Positions 19,068-27,772 of a DNA stretch of 58,846 nucleotides are shown piece by piece; the first letter of the stretch is position 1; each line of letters opens with the position of its first letter. The stretch lies in NCBI GenBank assembly GCA_030649165.1, contig JAUSGG010000166.1:1-58846 (forward strand). The letters are read 5' to 3'. This DNA is from Armatimonadota bacterium. Its GTDB lineage: Bacteria; Armatimonadota; UBA5829; JAUSEB01. The notes under the pieces are model-generated. The model worked only from the letters and a program-made list of their open reading frames with translations. It ran no database searches and was not told the origin of the DNA. The translations under genes were made by a program, and so were the position numbers.

Positions 19068-19092
19068 CCCTCCAGGTAGGATACCTGGAGGG
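19068..19092 (-). promoter_or_regulatory. Hairpin over the ispG ribosome-binding site
   Basis: CCCTCCAGGTA (19068-19078) and TACCTGGAGGG (19082-19092) form a perfect 11-bp stem with a three-base loop. In the minus-strand mRNA the stem includes the only GGAGG near the ispG ATG, twelve bases upstream of it. It could control translation or be a repeat element. Confidence 0.6.
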
Positions 19093-19219
19093 ATAGAACG
19101 TTGGTTCTATTCCCTGAACTCCCACCCTCACCCTAACCCTCTCCCTCATAGGGAGAGGGGATTACGCTCGCCTCTTGCGGGAACTGTGTCGCGAGCCCCG
19201 CGGACCCATCACCCATCAC
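19093..19219. repeat. rseP-ispG spacer with CCCTCTCCCT hairpin
   Basis: CCCTCTCCCT (19138-19147) pairs with AGGGAGAGGG (19150-19159), flanked by CCCTCACCCTAA and GGATTACGCTCG as in the copy at 300-368. Confidence 0.75.
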
Positions 19220-20290
19220 CTATCCTAAGGGTGTGCCGGTGACCCATCTTGTTATGTCCACGTAGAAAAGGAGCGCGACGAGCGCTAGCAAGGTAGCCAG
19301 GCCGAACGCCTGGAACATCTGCATTTGGCGCACGGTGAGCTTCCTGCCGCCGCGGATGAACTCAATGAGCAGGAGCAGGATGTGGCCGCCGTCGAGGATC
19401 GGCCACGGCAACGCGTTTATCAGGGCGAGCGTGAGACTGAGCATGGCTCCCTGCAGAACCAGGGCAAACAGGCGATCGCGCACGCGGTCAATGTCGACGG
19501 CGTCGGCCGTAATCCGCGCGATGGCGACTACTCCTCCGACGTTCCCCAGCTTCTCCCGGGAAGTGAAAGTGTCGAAGGTCTCCTGAACCAGAAAAGCGGT
19601 CATCTGCGAGCCCCGGACTATGGACCCCACAACGCCGTATTTCTTACGCTCGCTCGCCGTAAGCTGCACGCCAAGCAAGCCAACTTTCTGCTTGCCCAGG
19701 GTCTGCAGACGGGGCGTGGCGCTAATAGTCAGCGTGCGCGTTCCCCTCCGCACCTTAAGGACAAGCTCTTTGTCTGCGTTTCGGTGAACGATCCCCTGGA
19801 GATCCAGCCCATGTCTGATTCTCTCGCCGTCGATCGCGACGATCCTGTCACCTGGCCTGAGCCCGGCCCTGGCCGCGGGAGAGTTTCGGCTGACCTTCTC
19901 GATCGCGTTCTGCACGTCCGACGGCAGCCCTAAGGTCGCTCCCATTGCGCAGAAGACCACATAGGCCAGCAGGAAGCTCATGAAAGGACCGGCGAAGACT
20001 ATCAGGAATCTTTTCCAGATGGGCTGGGCGTTGTACCCCTGAGGATCGTCCTCGCCCTCACCGGGCTCCATACCGGCCAGTTTGTTGAAGCCGCCGAGAG
20101 GGACAGCGTGGATGGTGTATTCCGTGTCTCCGCGCTTGGCCAGCGTTGCCAGCCTCGGGCCGAAGCCAAAGGCGAACTCCTCCACTCTAACGCCGAGCAG
20201 CTTCGAAACGATGAAATGGCCCCACTCGTGAGCGACCACCAATACGCCAATGGTTATGACGAGCGCTATCGTAGTCTCAAGAACCAGCAA
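19220..20290 (-). CDS. rseP: RIP metalloprotease RseP/RasP
   Basis: Site-2 intramembrane zinc protease of 356 residues that cleaves anti-sigma factors and signal-peptide remnants. HEWGH at 21-25 in the first membrane segment supplies the zinc histidines and catalytic Glu22; PILDGGH near residue 300 supplies the third ligand. The central third is a PDZ domain (SPAARAGLRPGDRIVAIDG). The TTG start at 20290 lies inside the dxr C-terminus, a 14-base overlap that couples translation. One PDZ domain rather than the two of E. coli RseP. Confidence 0.95.
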   Translation of the reverse strand: MLVLETTIALVITIGVLVVAHEWGHFIVSKLLGVRVEEFAFGFGPRLATLAKRGDTEYTIHAVPLGGFNKLAGMEPGEGEDDPQGYNAQPIWKRFLIVFAGPFMSFLLAYVVFCAMGATLGLPSDVQNAIEKVSRNSPAARAGLRPGDRIVAIDGERIRHGLDLQGIVHRNADKELVLKVRRGTRTLTISATPRLQTLGKQKVGLLGVQLTASERKKYGVVGSIVRGSQMTAFLVQETFDTFTSREKLGNVGGVVAIARITADAVDIDRVRDRLFALVLQGAMLSLTLALINALPWPILDGGHILLLLIEFIRGGRKLTVRQMQMFQAFGLATLLALVALLFYVDITRWVTGTPLG

Positions 20291-21449
20291 TCTTTGCTCC
20301 TTCGATTGACGCCGCCGTCGCTCTTCTCGCCCAGGCGTCGGCCGCCAGAATATCCTCTAGATCCGGCGTCTGCATGGGTTCGTGCCGCGACATCGCGCGT
20401 TCGATCAATACTATTATATCAGTAAACCCGATTTTCCCGTCCAGAAAGAGTCCGACCGCCACTTCGTCGGCTGCGTTGAAGACGGCGGGCATGGTCCCTC
20501 CGGTCGAGGCCGCGATCTGCGCGAGCCGCAGGGACGGGAACTTGCGAAGGTCGGGGGCCTCGAAGGTGAGGGCGCCGACTTCCAGCAAATCCAGCCGCGG
20601 CAGACCTGTATCGATCCGTTCCGGGTACAGCAGCGCGTATTGGATCGGCAGGCGCATATCCGGAAGCCCCAGTTGCGCGATCACGGAGCCGTCGGCGAAA
20701 CGAACCAGAGAATGGACGATGCTCTGCGGGTGGATGACCACCTCGACTTTCTCCGCTTCGACGCCAAAGAGCCAATGCGCTTCGATTATCTCCAGTCCCT
20801 TGTTGATCAGTGTCGCGGAATCAACGGTTATCTTCTTACCCATTTTCCACGTCGGGTGGGCGAGTGCCTGCTCCGGCGTTACTCTCTCGATCTCCTCGGC
20901 CGGCAGATGGCGGAACGGGCCGCCGCTGGCAGTCAGGAGTATCTTGTCTATGGCCGCCGGGTCCTCGCCGTTAAGGCACTGGAAGATGGCTGAATGCTCG
21001 CTGTCGATGGGAACGATGCTCACGCCTTTTTCGCGCGCCCGGCGCATGACGATCTCGCCCGCGGCGACGAGGACTTCTTTGCTTGCGAGCGCGATCTGCT
21101 TTCCTTCGTCGATTGCGGCCAAAGTGGGAAGAAGCCCCGGAGCGCCGGCGACAGAGACTACAACCTGGTCGGCCTGGGCGAGCGTGGCGGCGCGGAGCCA
21201 GCCTTCGTTGCCCGAGGCCACTTCTATGTCAGGCAAATCCCGCAGGCGCTCGCGGAGTTGGCCGGCAAGCGATTCTTTGCCGATGGAGACGAGCGCCGGG
21301 TGGAACCGCCTGGCCTGGTCGACGAGCAAATCCACGTTGCTGTGCGCGGCCAGCGCGACGATCTGTATTCTGTCGTGGAGCCGCGCGGCCACGTCAAGGA
21401 CCTGGCTGCCTATGGAACCGGTTGAACCGAGAATTGAGACACGCTTCAT
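20277..21449 (-). CDS. dxr: 1-deoxy-D-xylulose 5-phosphate reductoisomerase
   Basis: Committed step of the MEP pathway, converting DXP to MEP with NADPH. The 390 residues begin with the NADPH loop ILGSTGSIGSQVLDV (6-20). Metal ligands are Asp149 and Glu151 (PIDSEHSAIFQCL), with a further glutamate in NKGLEIIEAHWLF; TASGGPF is the substrate loop. Upstream lie a 41-bp exact copy of the ispG start and a TTGAGGGTTGAGAGTTGAG tandem, then uppS 225 bases away. It overlaps rseP by 14 bases. Confidence 0.97.
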   Translation of the reverse strand: MKRVSILGSTGSIGSQVLDVAARLHDRIQIVALAAHSNVDLLVDQARRFHPALVSIGKESLAGQLRERLRDLPDIEVASGNEGWLRAATLAQADQVVVSVAGAPGLLPTLAAIDEGKQIALASKEVLVAAGEIVMRRAREKGVSIVPIDSEHSAIFQCLNGEDPAAIDKILLTASGGPFRHLPAEEIERVTPEQALAHPTWKMGKKITVDSATLINKGLEIIEAHWLFGVEAEKVEVVIHPQSIVHSLVRFADGSVIAQLGLPDMRLPIQYALLYPERIDTGLPRLDLLEVGALTFEAPDLRKFPSLRLAQIAASTGGTMPAVFNAADEVAVGLFLDGKIGFTDIIVLIERAMSRHEPMQTPDLEDILAADAWARRATAASIEGAKIAGS

Positions 21450-21674
21450 GTTAGTCTAGAGTTGAGGGTTGAGAGTTGAGAGACCGGAACTTTGAGTTGT
21501 CTCGTTTGTTTTCCGTGCATGATACGGTACTTCCGGGACTCCCATTTCTGCTCTTCCGTTTCGGGCGCGATCAGTTGAGGGGAGGTCATTCAGACCTCAC
21601 GCCCCAAACCTCCAAACTCCTCATCCGCGTTTATCCGCGACCATCTGCGTTTATCTGCGTTCTAAATGAAAGGA
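21450..21674. repeat. uppS-dxr spacer: gene fragment and repeats
   Basis: Holds TTGAGGGTTGAGAGTTGAG (about 21463-21481), the 41-bp ispG start copy (21488-21528) and a CATCCGCGTTTATCCGCG / CATCTGCGTTTATCTGCG run (about 21619-21662) of the dispersed family also seen at 3239 and 48070. Confidence 0.8.
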
Positions 21675-22436
21675 TCAGACAACTTGATCCGCGGTCTTGC
21701 CGAACTTGCGGACGCGCTTTTGGTAGTCGGATATCGCCATTATCAGATCATTTTCCGAGAAGTCCGGCCACAACACGTCGGTTACCCAAATCTCCGTGTA
21801 AGCTATCTGCCAGAGCAGGAAATTGCTGATGCGAAGCTCGCCGGCGGTCCTTATGAGCAAATCCGGGTCGGGCAAATGCGGGGAATACAGGTGCGCGCTG
21901 ATAAGCTCGTCGTCCACTTCCTCCGGCTTCAGCTCTCCATTCGCCGCCTTGGCCGCAATGGCGCGCACGGCATCGACAATCTCGGTACGGCCACCGTAGT
22001 TAATGGCGAGGTTGAGGATGAGACGATTGTTGTCTTTCGTGACGTTCATCTCGTGCCGCAGCTCGGCCCGGACGTCTTCCGGCAGATCGTCAAACCGCCC
22101 GCTCACAATTACGCGAACGCCGTTTTCGTGCAGTTCGTCCAGTTCGTTCCGGGCCGCGTGAGCGATAAGTCGCATTATGCCGTCAACCTCGTTCTTCGGC
22201 CTGCTCCAGTTCTCGGACGAGAACGTGTAAAGCGTCAGCGCCTGCACGCGAAGATCTATGGCGGACTCGACCATCGCCCTGACGGTAGCGTAGCCCTGGA
22301 CGTGACCGGCCAGCCTGGGCAGGCCTCGCTGCCGCGCCCATCTGCCGTTGCCGTCCATTATGATCGCGATATGTTTAGGTATTCGGGTCGGATCGAGTCC
22401 CGCGTCCCTTGCCGCGTTTTTGGCCGGCGTTCTCAA
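21675..22436 (-). CDS. uppS: Undecaprenyl diphosphate synthase (cis-prenyltransferase)
   Basis: Makes the C55 lipid carrier for peptidoglycan from FPP and IPP. In 253 residues, HIAIIMDGNGRWA carries catalytic Asp28 and the diphosphate-binding residues, and TLYTFSSENWSRP and LLIRTAGELRISNFLLWQ are the other conserved regions. It lies in the standard frr-uppS-dxr order; the usual cdsA between uppS and dxr is missing here, and that gap is where the ispG fragment sits. The TTG start has GAAGGGG about ten bases upstream; a slightly later start is possible. Confidence 0.96.
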   Translation of the reverse strand: MRTPAKNAARDAGLDPTRIPKHIAIIMDGNGRWARQRGLPRLAGHVQGYATVRAMVESAIDLRVQALTLYTFSSENWSRPKNEVDGIMRLIAHAARNELDELHENGVRVIVSGRFDDLPEDVRAELRHEMNVTKDNNRLILNLAINYGGRTEIVDAVRAIAAKAANGELKPEEVDDELISAHLYSPHLPDPDLLIRTAGELRISNFLLWQIAYTEIWVTDVLWPDFSENDLIMAISDYQKRVRKFGKTADQVV

Positions 22437-22479
22437 TTCGCGCGCGTCCCCTTCGGAAAGTGGTTAGTGATTGGAGGGG

Positions 22480-23037
22480 CTAGACCTCCATGAGTTCGGC
22501 TTCTTTGGCTACCTGGAGCTTGTCCATCTGTTCGATGTACTTGTCGGTCAGCTTCTGGACCTGCTCCTGGGCCCGTTTGTTATCGTCCTCACTGATTTCG
22601 TGGTTCTTCTCCATGCTCTTGAGCTTCTCGTTCACGTCTCTGCGAATGTTGCGAACGGTGATCTTGTGTTCCTCGGTCTTCCTATGGAGAAGCTTGATGA
22701 GATCGCGCCGGCGCTCCTCGGTAAGGTAAGGAATCTGCAGCCGGATAACATTGCCGTCGCTGGTGGGGGTGAGGCCAAGATCGGAGTTCATGATCGCTTT
22801 CTCGATGCTCGGTATCGCATTCTTGTCCCAAGGCGACACCATCAGGAGCCGGGGTTCCGGCGCCGTAATAGCGGCGAGCTGACTGACCGACATGGCTGAG
22901 CCGTAGTAATCCACGCTCACTTTTTCCAGAATGCCGGGATTTGCCCGGCCTGTCCTTATAGTGGCGAAGTCGTGCTGTGCGGCCTCGACCGCCTTCACCA
23001 TCCTTGCTTCAGCGTCTTTGATCTGGTCAGATGTCAC
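22480..23037 (-). CDS. frr: Ribosome recycling factor
   Basis: Splits post-termination ribosomes with EF-G. The 185 residues have the standard length: [20 protein letters not shown] is the three-helix-bundle signature, and [36 protein letters not shown] and the C-terminal charged helices match the family. It uses GTG as start, overlapping the pyrH stop by 11 bases. Confidence 0.97.
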   Translation of the reverse strand: MTSDQIKDAEARMVKAVEAAQHDFATIRTGRANPGILEKVSVDYYGSAMSVSQLAAITAPEPRLLMVSPWDKNAIPSIEKAIMNSDLGLTPTSDGNVIRLQIPYLTEERRRDLIKLLHRKTEEHKITVRNIRRDVNEKLKSMEKNHEISEDDNKRAQEQVQKLTDKYIEQMDKLQVAKEAELMEV

Positions 23038-23758
23038 GTTTTGTCCCCCCGACTACCGTCCCGATCGGCTCGCCGAAGACAGCTCTTCTGATATTGCCGG
23101 GGACGGTTATGTTAAACACGACGATCGGCAGCACGTTTTCCATGCAGAGCGTAAAAGCAGTGAGGTCCATTATGCCGAGGCTTCTGTTTATCGCCTCCAT
23201 GTAATCAAGCTGGGTGAACTTGACGGCTTCTTCGTGGCGCCTGGGGTCCTTGTCGTAAACGCCGTCGACGTTGGTGGCTTTGAGCACGACCCCAGCGTGC
23301 AGTTCGAGCGCGCGGAGGGCGGCGGCGGTGTCGGTGGTGAAGTATGGATTTCCGGTGCCGGCGGCGAGGATAACGACCCTCTGTTTCTCCAGGTGGCGTA
23401 AGGCGCGGCGTCTGATAAACGGCTCCGCGACCTCCGACATCTGGATAGCCGACTGCACTCGCGTGTCGATTCCCAGCTTTTCGAGGGTGTCCTGCAGGGC
23501 AAGCGCGTTAATGACCGTGGCGAGCATACCCATATAGTCGGCGCTGGCCCGATCGAGTCCCCCGACGGAAGCCTGCTCGCCGCGTATTATGTTGCCGCCG
23601 CCGACGACGATGGCCACGTCTACGCCGGCCTTGCGCACTTCGCCGACGTCAGTCGCTATAGTTTTGACAGCATCGGGGCAAATGCCGAACGAAAGGCTTC
23701 CGGCAAATGCCTGCCCGCTAAGTTTTAGTAGAACCCTGTTCCAGCGTGGTTCGGCCAT
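23027..23758 (-). CDS. pyrH: Uridylate kinase (UMP kinase)
   Basis: Phosphorylates UMP to UDP. The 243-residue amino-acid-kinase-fold protein shows [10 protein letters not shown] at the N-terminus, [11 protein letters not shown] (GTP/UMP site), [17 protein letters not shown] and [17 protein letters not shown], all bacterial PyrH landmarks. It overlaps frr by 11 bases. A spacer of 167 bases with repeats separates it from tsf. Confidence 0.97.
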   Translation of the reverse strand: MAEPRWNRVLLKLSGQAFAGSLSFGICPDAVKTIATDVGEVRKAGVDVAIVVGGGNIIRGEQASVGGLDRASADYMGMLATVINALALQDTLEKLGIDTRVQSAIQMSEVAEPFIRRRALRHLEKQRVVILAAGTGNPYFTTDTAAALRALELHAGVVLKATNVDGVYDKDPRRHEEAVKFTQLDYMEAINRSLGIMDLTAFTLCMENVLPIVVFNITVPGNIRRAVFGEPIGTVVGGTKRDI

Positions 23759-23925
23759 CTAACCTCATGTGAGATTTCAGATTTTGGATTGCAGATTTCA
23801 GATTGCAGGATCAGGACAGGCTCTGAGCGTAGCGAAGGATCTACACGCGTAAGGTGGTTAGATTCTTCGCTGTGCTCAGAATGATGATCTTCGCGGCGTT
23901 GCTGATGAGTGATCCGCGTTAGACC
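23759..23925. repeat. tsf-pyrH spacer with dispersed repeats
   Basis: Contains AGATTTTGGATTGCAGATTTCAGATTG tandem-like units (about 23773-23802; pattern GATTTCAGATTG) and two TCTGAGCGTAGCGAAGGATC / GATTCTTCGCTGTGCTCAGA elements forming an inverted pair (about 23821-23880), the same family as at 33205-33335. Confidence 0.65.
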
Positions 23926-24528
23926 TCAGCCGAGTTCCTCTCCTACTCTGTATCGCGCAAATCTGCGCAGGACTATCTTCTCGCCAAGTTTGCCCATAAT
24001 GTCGTTGATGACATCATGGACGGTCTTCTCACCATCTCGAATGAAAGCCTGGTCCAGCAGACAGACTTCGGCGTAGAACTTCTCCATGCGGCCGACGACT
24101 ATCTTGCCGAGGGCCTGCTCGGGTTTGCCCTCGTTGATCGCCCACTGTCTGTGGATTTCCTGCTCCTGCTTGATAGCATCCTCCGTGATCTCGGAGCGGC
24201 TTATGTAACGAGGCTCGCCCCAGGCGATCTGCATCGCGATATCGCGGGCAAGCGCCTGAAACTCGTCGGTCTTGGCAACGAAAGAAGTCTCGCAGTTCAT
24301 CTCGACCATTACGCCTATCTGACCGCCGGTATGAATGTAAGCGCCGATGACGCCTTCGGTGGCGGCCCTGGACTCCCGCTTGGCGGCGACGGCGATGCCT
24401 TTTTCCCTGAGGAGATTGACCGCCTTTTCGAAGTCTCCAGCGGTTTCCTGCAAGGCGTTCTTGCAGTCCATCATGCCGGCGCCGGTGCGCTGTCTGAGTT
24501 CTTTTACATCACTGGCTGAGATAGCCAT
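23926..24528 (-). CDS. tsf: Elongation factor Ts (short form)
   Basis: Nucleotide exchange factor for EF-Tu. ELRQRTGAGMMDCKNALQET is the UBA-like N-terminal domain and NCETSFVAKTDEFQALARDI the EF-Tu contact region. At 200 residues it is the short class seen in Thermus, cyanobacteria and some other phyla, lacking most of the second core domain and coiled coil of E. coli EF-Ts (about 283). AAGGAGG lies just upstream of the ATG. It follows rpsB on the same strand with a 289-base repeat-filled spacer. Confidence 0.96.
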   Translation of the reverse strand: MAISASDVKELRQRTGAGMMDCKNALQETAGDFEKAVNLLREKGIAVAAKRESRAATEGVIGAYIHTGGQIGVMVEMNCETSFVAKTDEFQALARDIAMQIAWGEPRYISRSEITEDAIKQEQEIHRQWAINEGKPEQALGKIVVGRMEKFYAEVCLLDQAFIRDGEKTVHDVINDIMGKLGEKIVLRRFARYRVGEELG

Positions 24529-24817
24529 TTGTCCTCCTTACAGTTTCTGTTTCGGCGTTGGAACGCCGAAACAGCGAAAGGGTGTGTCGTGCGATTGGTT
24601 CAAGCCTCACCGATTGGTTCAACCCTCACCGACTAGTTCAACCCTCACCCCGGCCCCTCTCCCTTCCAGGGAGAGGGAGTTTGCAAGTCCGCGCGACGCG
24701 ACTCACGCGCGAAATAGCCCCACCGCAGCCCTCCCCCAAATGGGGAGGGGGTTACGCTCGGCTCATTCGAGTTGTAGGTCGAATCCGGCTGACGCGCGAA
24801 ACGGCCTAAGCGGGCCG
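24529..24817. repeat. rpsB-tsf spacer: perfect palindrome and hairpin repeats
   Basis: CTGTTTCGGCGTT (24547-24559) and AACGCCGAAACAG (24562-24574) form a perfect 13-bp inverted repeat. Three short direct repeats of TTCAACCCTCACC type follow (24598-24645), then CCCTTCCAGGGAGAGG and a CCCTCCCC / GGGGAGGGGG hairpin (about 24725-24752) with GTTACGCTCGG. No gene seen. Confidence 0.75.
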
Positions 24818-25678
24818 TCACTCTTGCGCGACGCTCAGTTGTTCCTCAGCGTCAGGAGCCTCTTCGAGGAACGACCCCGCTGGCCGGGGTTCGCCGTTCG
24901 GGGAGACTTCCTGGCCAACCGATGCCTCGGAGACCTCGCCTTCCCCAACTTCGGGTTTCTCCTCCGCGGCCGCGGCCTTTGCTTCAGGCTCAGGCTCCGG
25001 CGGACGGACCTCGATAATAGCGTCGGCCAGCTTATTGGATATCAGCTTGATGGCCCTGATCGCGTCGTCGTTGCCCGGAATAACATAATCGACTTCATCC
25101 GGATCACAGTTGGTGTCAACAATGGCGACAACCGGGATTTCGAGCTTGCGGGCTTCCGCCAGTGCGATCCGCTCTTTTTTCAAATCGACGATGAACACGG
25201 CGCCGGGCAGCTTGGGCATATCTTTGATGCCTCCAAGCACTCTTTCGAGCTTGTCGGCTTCGTCTCTAAGCTTGGTGGCTTCTTTCTTGGTGAGCTTCTC
25301 GAAGATGCCGTCAGCTTCCATCTTGGCTAGTTCGCGCAGGCGGCCGATCCGCTGCTGGATTGTGCGGAAGTTGGTAAGCATTCCGCCCAGCCAGCGCTGG
25401 CTGACGTAGAACATCCGGCAGCGCTTGGCGGCCTCTTCGACGGCCTCCTGGGCCTGCTTCTTGGTGCCCACAAACAGGACGATCTCGCCGCCGCCGGCAA
25501 CTTCCTGTATGAATGTGCGGGCGTCCTCGAACAGTTTCAGTGTCTGGTGCAGGTCGATGATGTAGATGCCGTTCCGGCCACCATAGATGTAGCGCTTCAT
25601 CTTGGGATTCCAGCGCCTGGTCTGGTGTCCGAAATGCACACCCGCCTCCAGCAGTTCCTTCATTGTGATTGACGGCAC
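24818..25678 (-). CDS. rpsB: 30S ribosomal protein S2 with acidic tail
   Basis: 286 residues. The S2 core reads [20 protein letters not shown] at the start, [17 protein letters not shown], then VALVDTNCDP-like [20 protein letters not shown]. The last 60 residues or so (after residue 226) are an Ala/Glu/Pro-rich acidic extension absent from typical S2. It starts with GTG, with AGGAGG ten bases upstream. It is the first gene of the translation/isoprenoid gene string. Confidence 0.97.
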   Translation of the reverse strand: MPSITMKELLEAGVHFGHQTRRWNPKMKRYIYGGRNGIYIIDLHQTLKLFEDARTFIQEVAGGGEIVLFVGTKKQAQEAVEEAAKRCRMFYVSQRWLGGMLTNFRTIQQRIGRLRELAKMEADGIFEKLTKKEATKLRDEADKLERVLGGIKDMPKLPGAVFIVDLKKERIALAEARKLEIPVVAIVDTNCDPDEVDYVIPGNDDAIRAIKLISNKLADAIIEVRPPEPEPEAKAAAAEEKPEVGEGEVSEASVGQEVSPNGEPRPAGSFLEEAPDAEEQLSVAQE

Positions 25679-26056
25679 TCTGTACGTTCCTCCTATTGGC
25701 TTTGTTCCTCCCGCTCCTTCGCTCCGAAGTCCGTCCCAAATGGGAGCCCGGATTCCGGTCCGGAACGGTGCGTAATACGCAGACCCTTTAGTGTATCACA
25801 GGCTGGTTGGGGAAGGCAAGAAAAAAAGGAGCCGTTGTAGTTGCAGAGCGAGTTTTGAACCGCTGAGACGCTGAGGGCGGAGTGAGGCGCTGAAGGGGTG
25901 TGTGGCGTCGGGGTTGAAACGCGAAAGGTGGACGGCGAGGGCCATGTTGCGGGAACGGTATGATTGAATGAACCTCTCGGATTTCGCCAGAGTCCCGCGG
26001 GACAGTGGCGCTGAATGATGGTATAATGTAATGTAATCATCTCCTGGGAGGTTTGT
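25679..26056. repeat. Divergent intergenic region upstream of rpsB and vapBC
   Basis: No RNA leader for rpsB is recognised. A GAACCGCTGAGACGCTGAGG...GAGGCGCTGAA repeat lies at about 25857-25895 (family also at 28651 and 31694). CTCGGATTTCGCCAGAGTCC near 25976 matches the family at 28784 and 31999. The vapBC -10 box TATAAT is at 26022-26027 with GGGACA 17 bases upstream. Confidence 0.6.
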
Positions 26057-26296
26057 ATGGTCCGAACTCAGCTTCAGATAGATGACGACGTGTACGAGGC
26101 GTTGCGCGTGAGGGCGCACCGGGAGCGCAAGTCGATGTCAGCCGTGGCGCGCGAACTGTTGCGCGAGGGGCTAAGTGGCCCTAAGTCACATCCGCCAAGA
26201 GGTCAACGCAAATTCGCGTTCGTGGCATCCGGGACGTCTGGAAGAGCAGATATATCGGTCCGACACGATGATGCCCTTGCTGAGGACTTCGCATGA
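26057..26296 (+). CDS. VapB-type ribbon-helix-helix antitoxin
   Basis: A 79-residue protein with an N-terminal ribbon-helix-helix domain (VRTQLQIDDDVYEALRVRAH followed by KSMSAVARELLREGL), which binds the operator, and a disordered C-terminal toxin-binding tail. GGGAGG lies upstream of the ATG, and TATAAT at 26022-26027 is a likely -10 with a TAATGTAATGTAAT tandem just after it. It overlaps the PIN toxin by four bases. Autoregulation is expected from the family. Confidence 0.88.
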   Translation: MVRTQLQIDDDVYEALRVRAHRERKSMSAVARELLREGLSGPKSHPPRGQRKFAFVASGTSGRADISVRHDDALAEDFA

Positions 26297-26694
26297 TCTT
26301 CCTCGACACGTCGGGCATATTCGCTTTGGCGGCCCGTGACGATCAGAACCACAAAGTCACCAGACGAGCTTTTGATGCCGCCCTGAAAGCTGATGAGGAG
26401 TTTCTCGTACACAGCTATGTCCTGGTCGAGGCGGCTGCGCTGCTCCAAAAGCGGCTCGGAATCGACTCGGCTCTCACCTTTCTACAAGAAGCCCGCGACT
26501 TTCAAGTCACGTGGGTCACGCCCGAACTCCATCAGGACGCGGTGGCCTATCTGGAGAAGCGGCGGCGTTCCAAGATCAGCCTTGTGGACGCGGTCAGCTT
26601 CCTGGTGATGCGCGCGGAGAAGGTGGAGCGATATTTGGGATTCGACCGGCATTTCGCGGAGGAGGGGTTTCGGGCGGTGGAGGGTGCAGAGTAG
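26293..26694 (+). CDS. VapC-type PIN ribonuclease toxin
   Basis: A 133-residue PIN-domain toxin. The acidic site is complete: Asp5 (IFLDTSGIFAL), Glu46 (VLVEAAALLQKR), Asp99 (SLVDAVSFLVM) and Asp118 (LGFDRHF). By family precedent it cleaves tRNA or rRNA. It is translated from an ATGA overlap with the VapB antitoxin. Third PIN/RelE-type toxin locus in the window. Confidence 0.92.
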   Translation: MIFLDTSGIFALAARDDQNHKVTRRAFDAALKADEEFLVHSYVLVEAAALLQKRLGIDSALTFLQEARDFQVTWVTPELHQDAVAYLEKRRRSKISLVDAVSFLVMRAEKVERYLGFDRHFAEEGFRAVEGAE

Positions 26695-26791
26695 CAAGTT
26701 CTGAGGGCTGAGTTCTGAGCCTGACTCCGCCCGGGCGGTATGCCTGGACGGAGTTTCGTATACGCGGTAAGTGAAGGGGAACCCGACCATT

Positions 26792-26989
26792 ATGGCGGTA
26801 CCTAACAGAAGCGAAATCCAGCCCGGTCAGCGGGTGAGTGTAGTGGAAAAACAGAACCAATCGACCGGTCAACAGACCGAAGGCATTGTCACGCGGATTC
26901 TCACCAAGAGCTCGTCCCATCCTCACGGGATCAAGGTGATGCTGGAAGACGGACGAGTCGGGCGAGTGCAGGGGATATTAGGGAGTTAG
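26792..26989 (+). CDS. YwbE-family protein (DUF2196)
   Basis: A 65-residue protein matching the YwbE pattern: IQPGQRVSVVEKQNQSTGQQ, TEGIVTRILTKSS and HPHGIKVMLEDGRVGRVQGI. The family is a small KOW/SH3-like beta-barrel of unknown function, found widely in Bacteria and Archaea. The ATG at 26792 is preferred over a GTG seven codons earlier because the family begins near here and GAAGGGGA lies upstream. No operon partner is apparent. Confidence 0.85.
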   Translation: MAVPNRSEIQPGQRVSVVEKQNQSTGQQTEGIVTRILTKSSSHPHGIKVMLEDGRVGRVQGILGS

Positions 26990-27500
26990 GGAAACACCAG
27001 TGCTGAGTGCTGAGTTGGCTGTAACGCGGTCAGTCGGCCAGGGCATCGAATACTCGCTGTGCGCGGGTCTCCTGACCCCGCACCAAGCCCGACCGCAGGT
27101 CTCCACACCTACCATTCTCCAGCAAGCCGCCCATAGTATCGCTGTCTCGTTTTCGCTGGGGGCGGCGGTTCTACAAACGCGCCGCCCGGCGAAACAGACG
27201 CGATGGGTTGTTGTTGCCAAGCGCCAACCCCCTATACAGTTGAACAGCTTGGCAACAACACCCGCCTTTGGCTGCTTCTGCCAGCGCGTAGCGTCCCCGC
27301 CCTGGCTTGATGACAGCTCCGCTCGCTGTGCGCGGGTCTCCTGACCCCGCACATCGCCCGACCGAAAGCGCCGTTGTTTCGGGATTTGAGGAGCGCGCCC
27401 CACCTATCGCCACACATCACCCGCTATCAGTCGCTCCGGAAATCCCGAAACCCACCGCCACCTAAAGGAAAACACCGACGGATCGCCGAAGACCAACAAC
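26990..27500. repeat. Gene-poor region with internal duplication and palindrome
   Basis: Two copies of CTGTGCGCGGGTCTCCTGAC followed by CCCGCAC and GCCCGACCG occur at about 27055-27095 and 27325-27365. Between them an inverted GTTGTTGCCAAGC / GCTTGGCAACAAC pair flanks a short loop (about 27208-27260). GTTTCGGGATTT (27376-27387) and AAATCCCGAAAC (27440-27451) form the left palindrome beside the transposase remnant. Open frames here look spurious. Confidence 0.65.
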
Positions 27501-27680
27501 ATGAAGTGGAGAAACATCGATGTCGGCCAGGGCTACTACGATATCACCGGCACAATCACCGAATGGCTCCCTGTCAGAAGAGGATTGGTGTCGCAGCCGG
27601 CCGACTGGCCCTACTCAAGCTATCGGTTCTATGAGATAGGAGAGGAATGCGGCCTGTGCATTACTCCCGTCGAGCCGTAG
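27501..27680 (+). pseudogene. Internally deleted REP-associated tyrosine transposase
   Basis: A 59-codon frame. The first part reads MKWRNIDVGQGYYDITGTIT, like the start of Y1 (TnpA-REP) transposases (yyHVTG-type). It then joins directly to VRRGLVSQPADWPYSSYRFY, the C-terminal signature of the same family (NPVRRGLV...DWPWSSYR). The catalytic middle with the HUH pair and tyrosine is gone. It is flanked at 27376-27451 and 27695-27772 by long GTTTCGGGATTT palindromes, the expected layout of a REPtron. Confidence 0.8.
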
Positions 27681-27694
27681 ATAGCGCCCGGGGG

Positions 27695-27772
27695 GTTTCG
27701 GGATTTCCGGGTTGGGATGAAACTGGGGTGACGACCGACAACATGTGACTCCCAACCCTCAAATCCCGAAAC
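27695..27772. repeat. REP-like palindrome, right of transposase remnant
   Basis: GTTTCGGGATTT (27695-27706) with AAATCCCGAAAC (27761-27772), plus inner arms CCGGGTTGGGA / CCCAACCCTC. It matches the element at 111-196 in both outer and inner arms. Confidence 0.8.

Noticed and set aside
27000-27344. 114-codon plus-strand frame in the gap after ywbE
   Set aside because: It runs through duplicated and inverted repeats and has no ribosome site or domain pattern.
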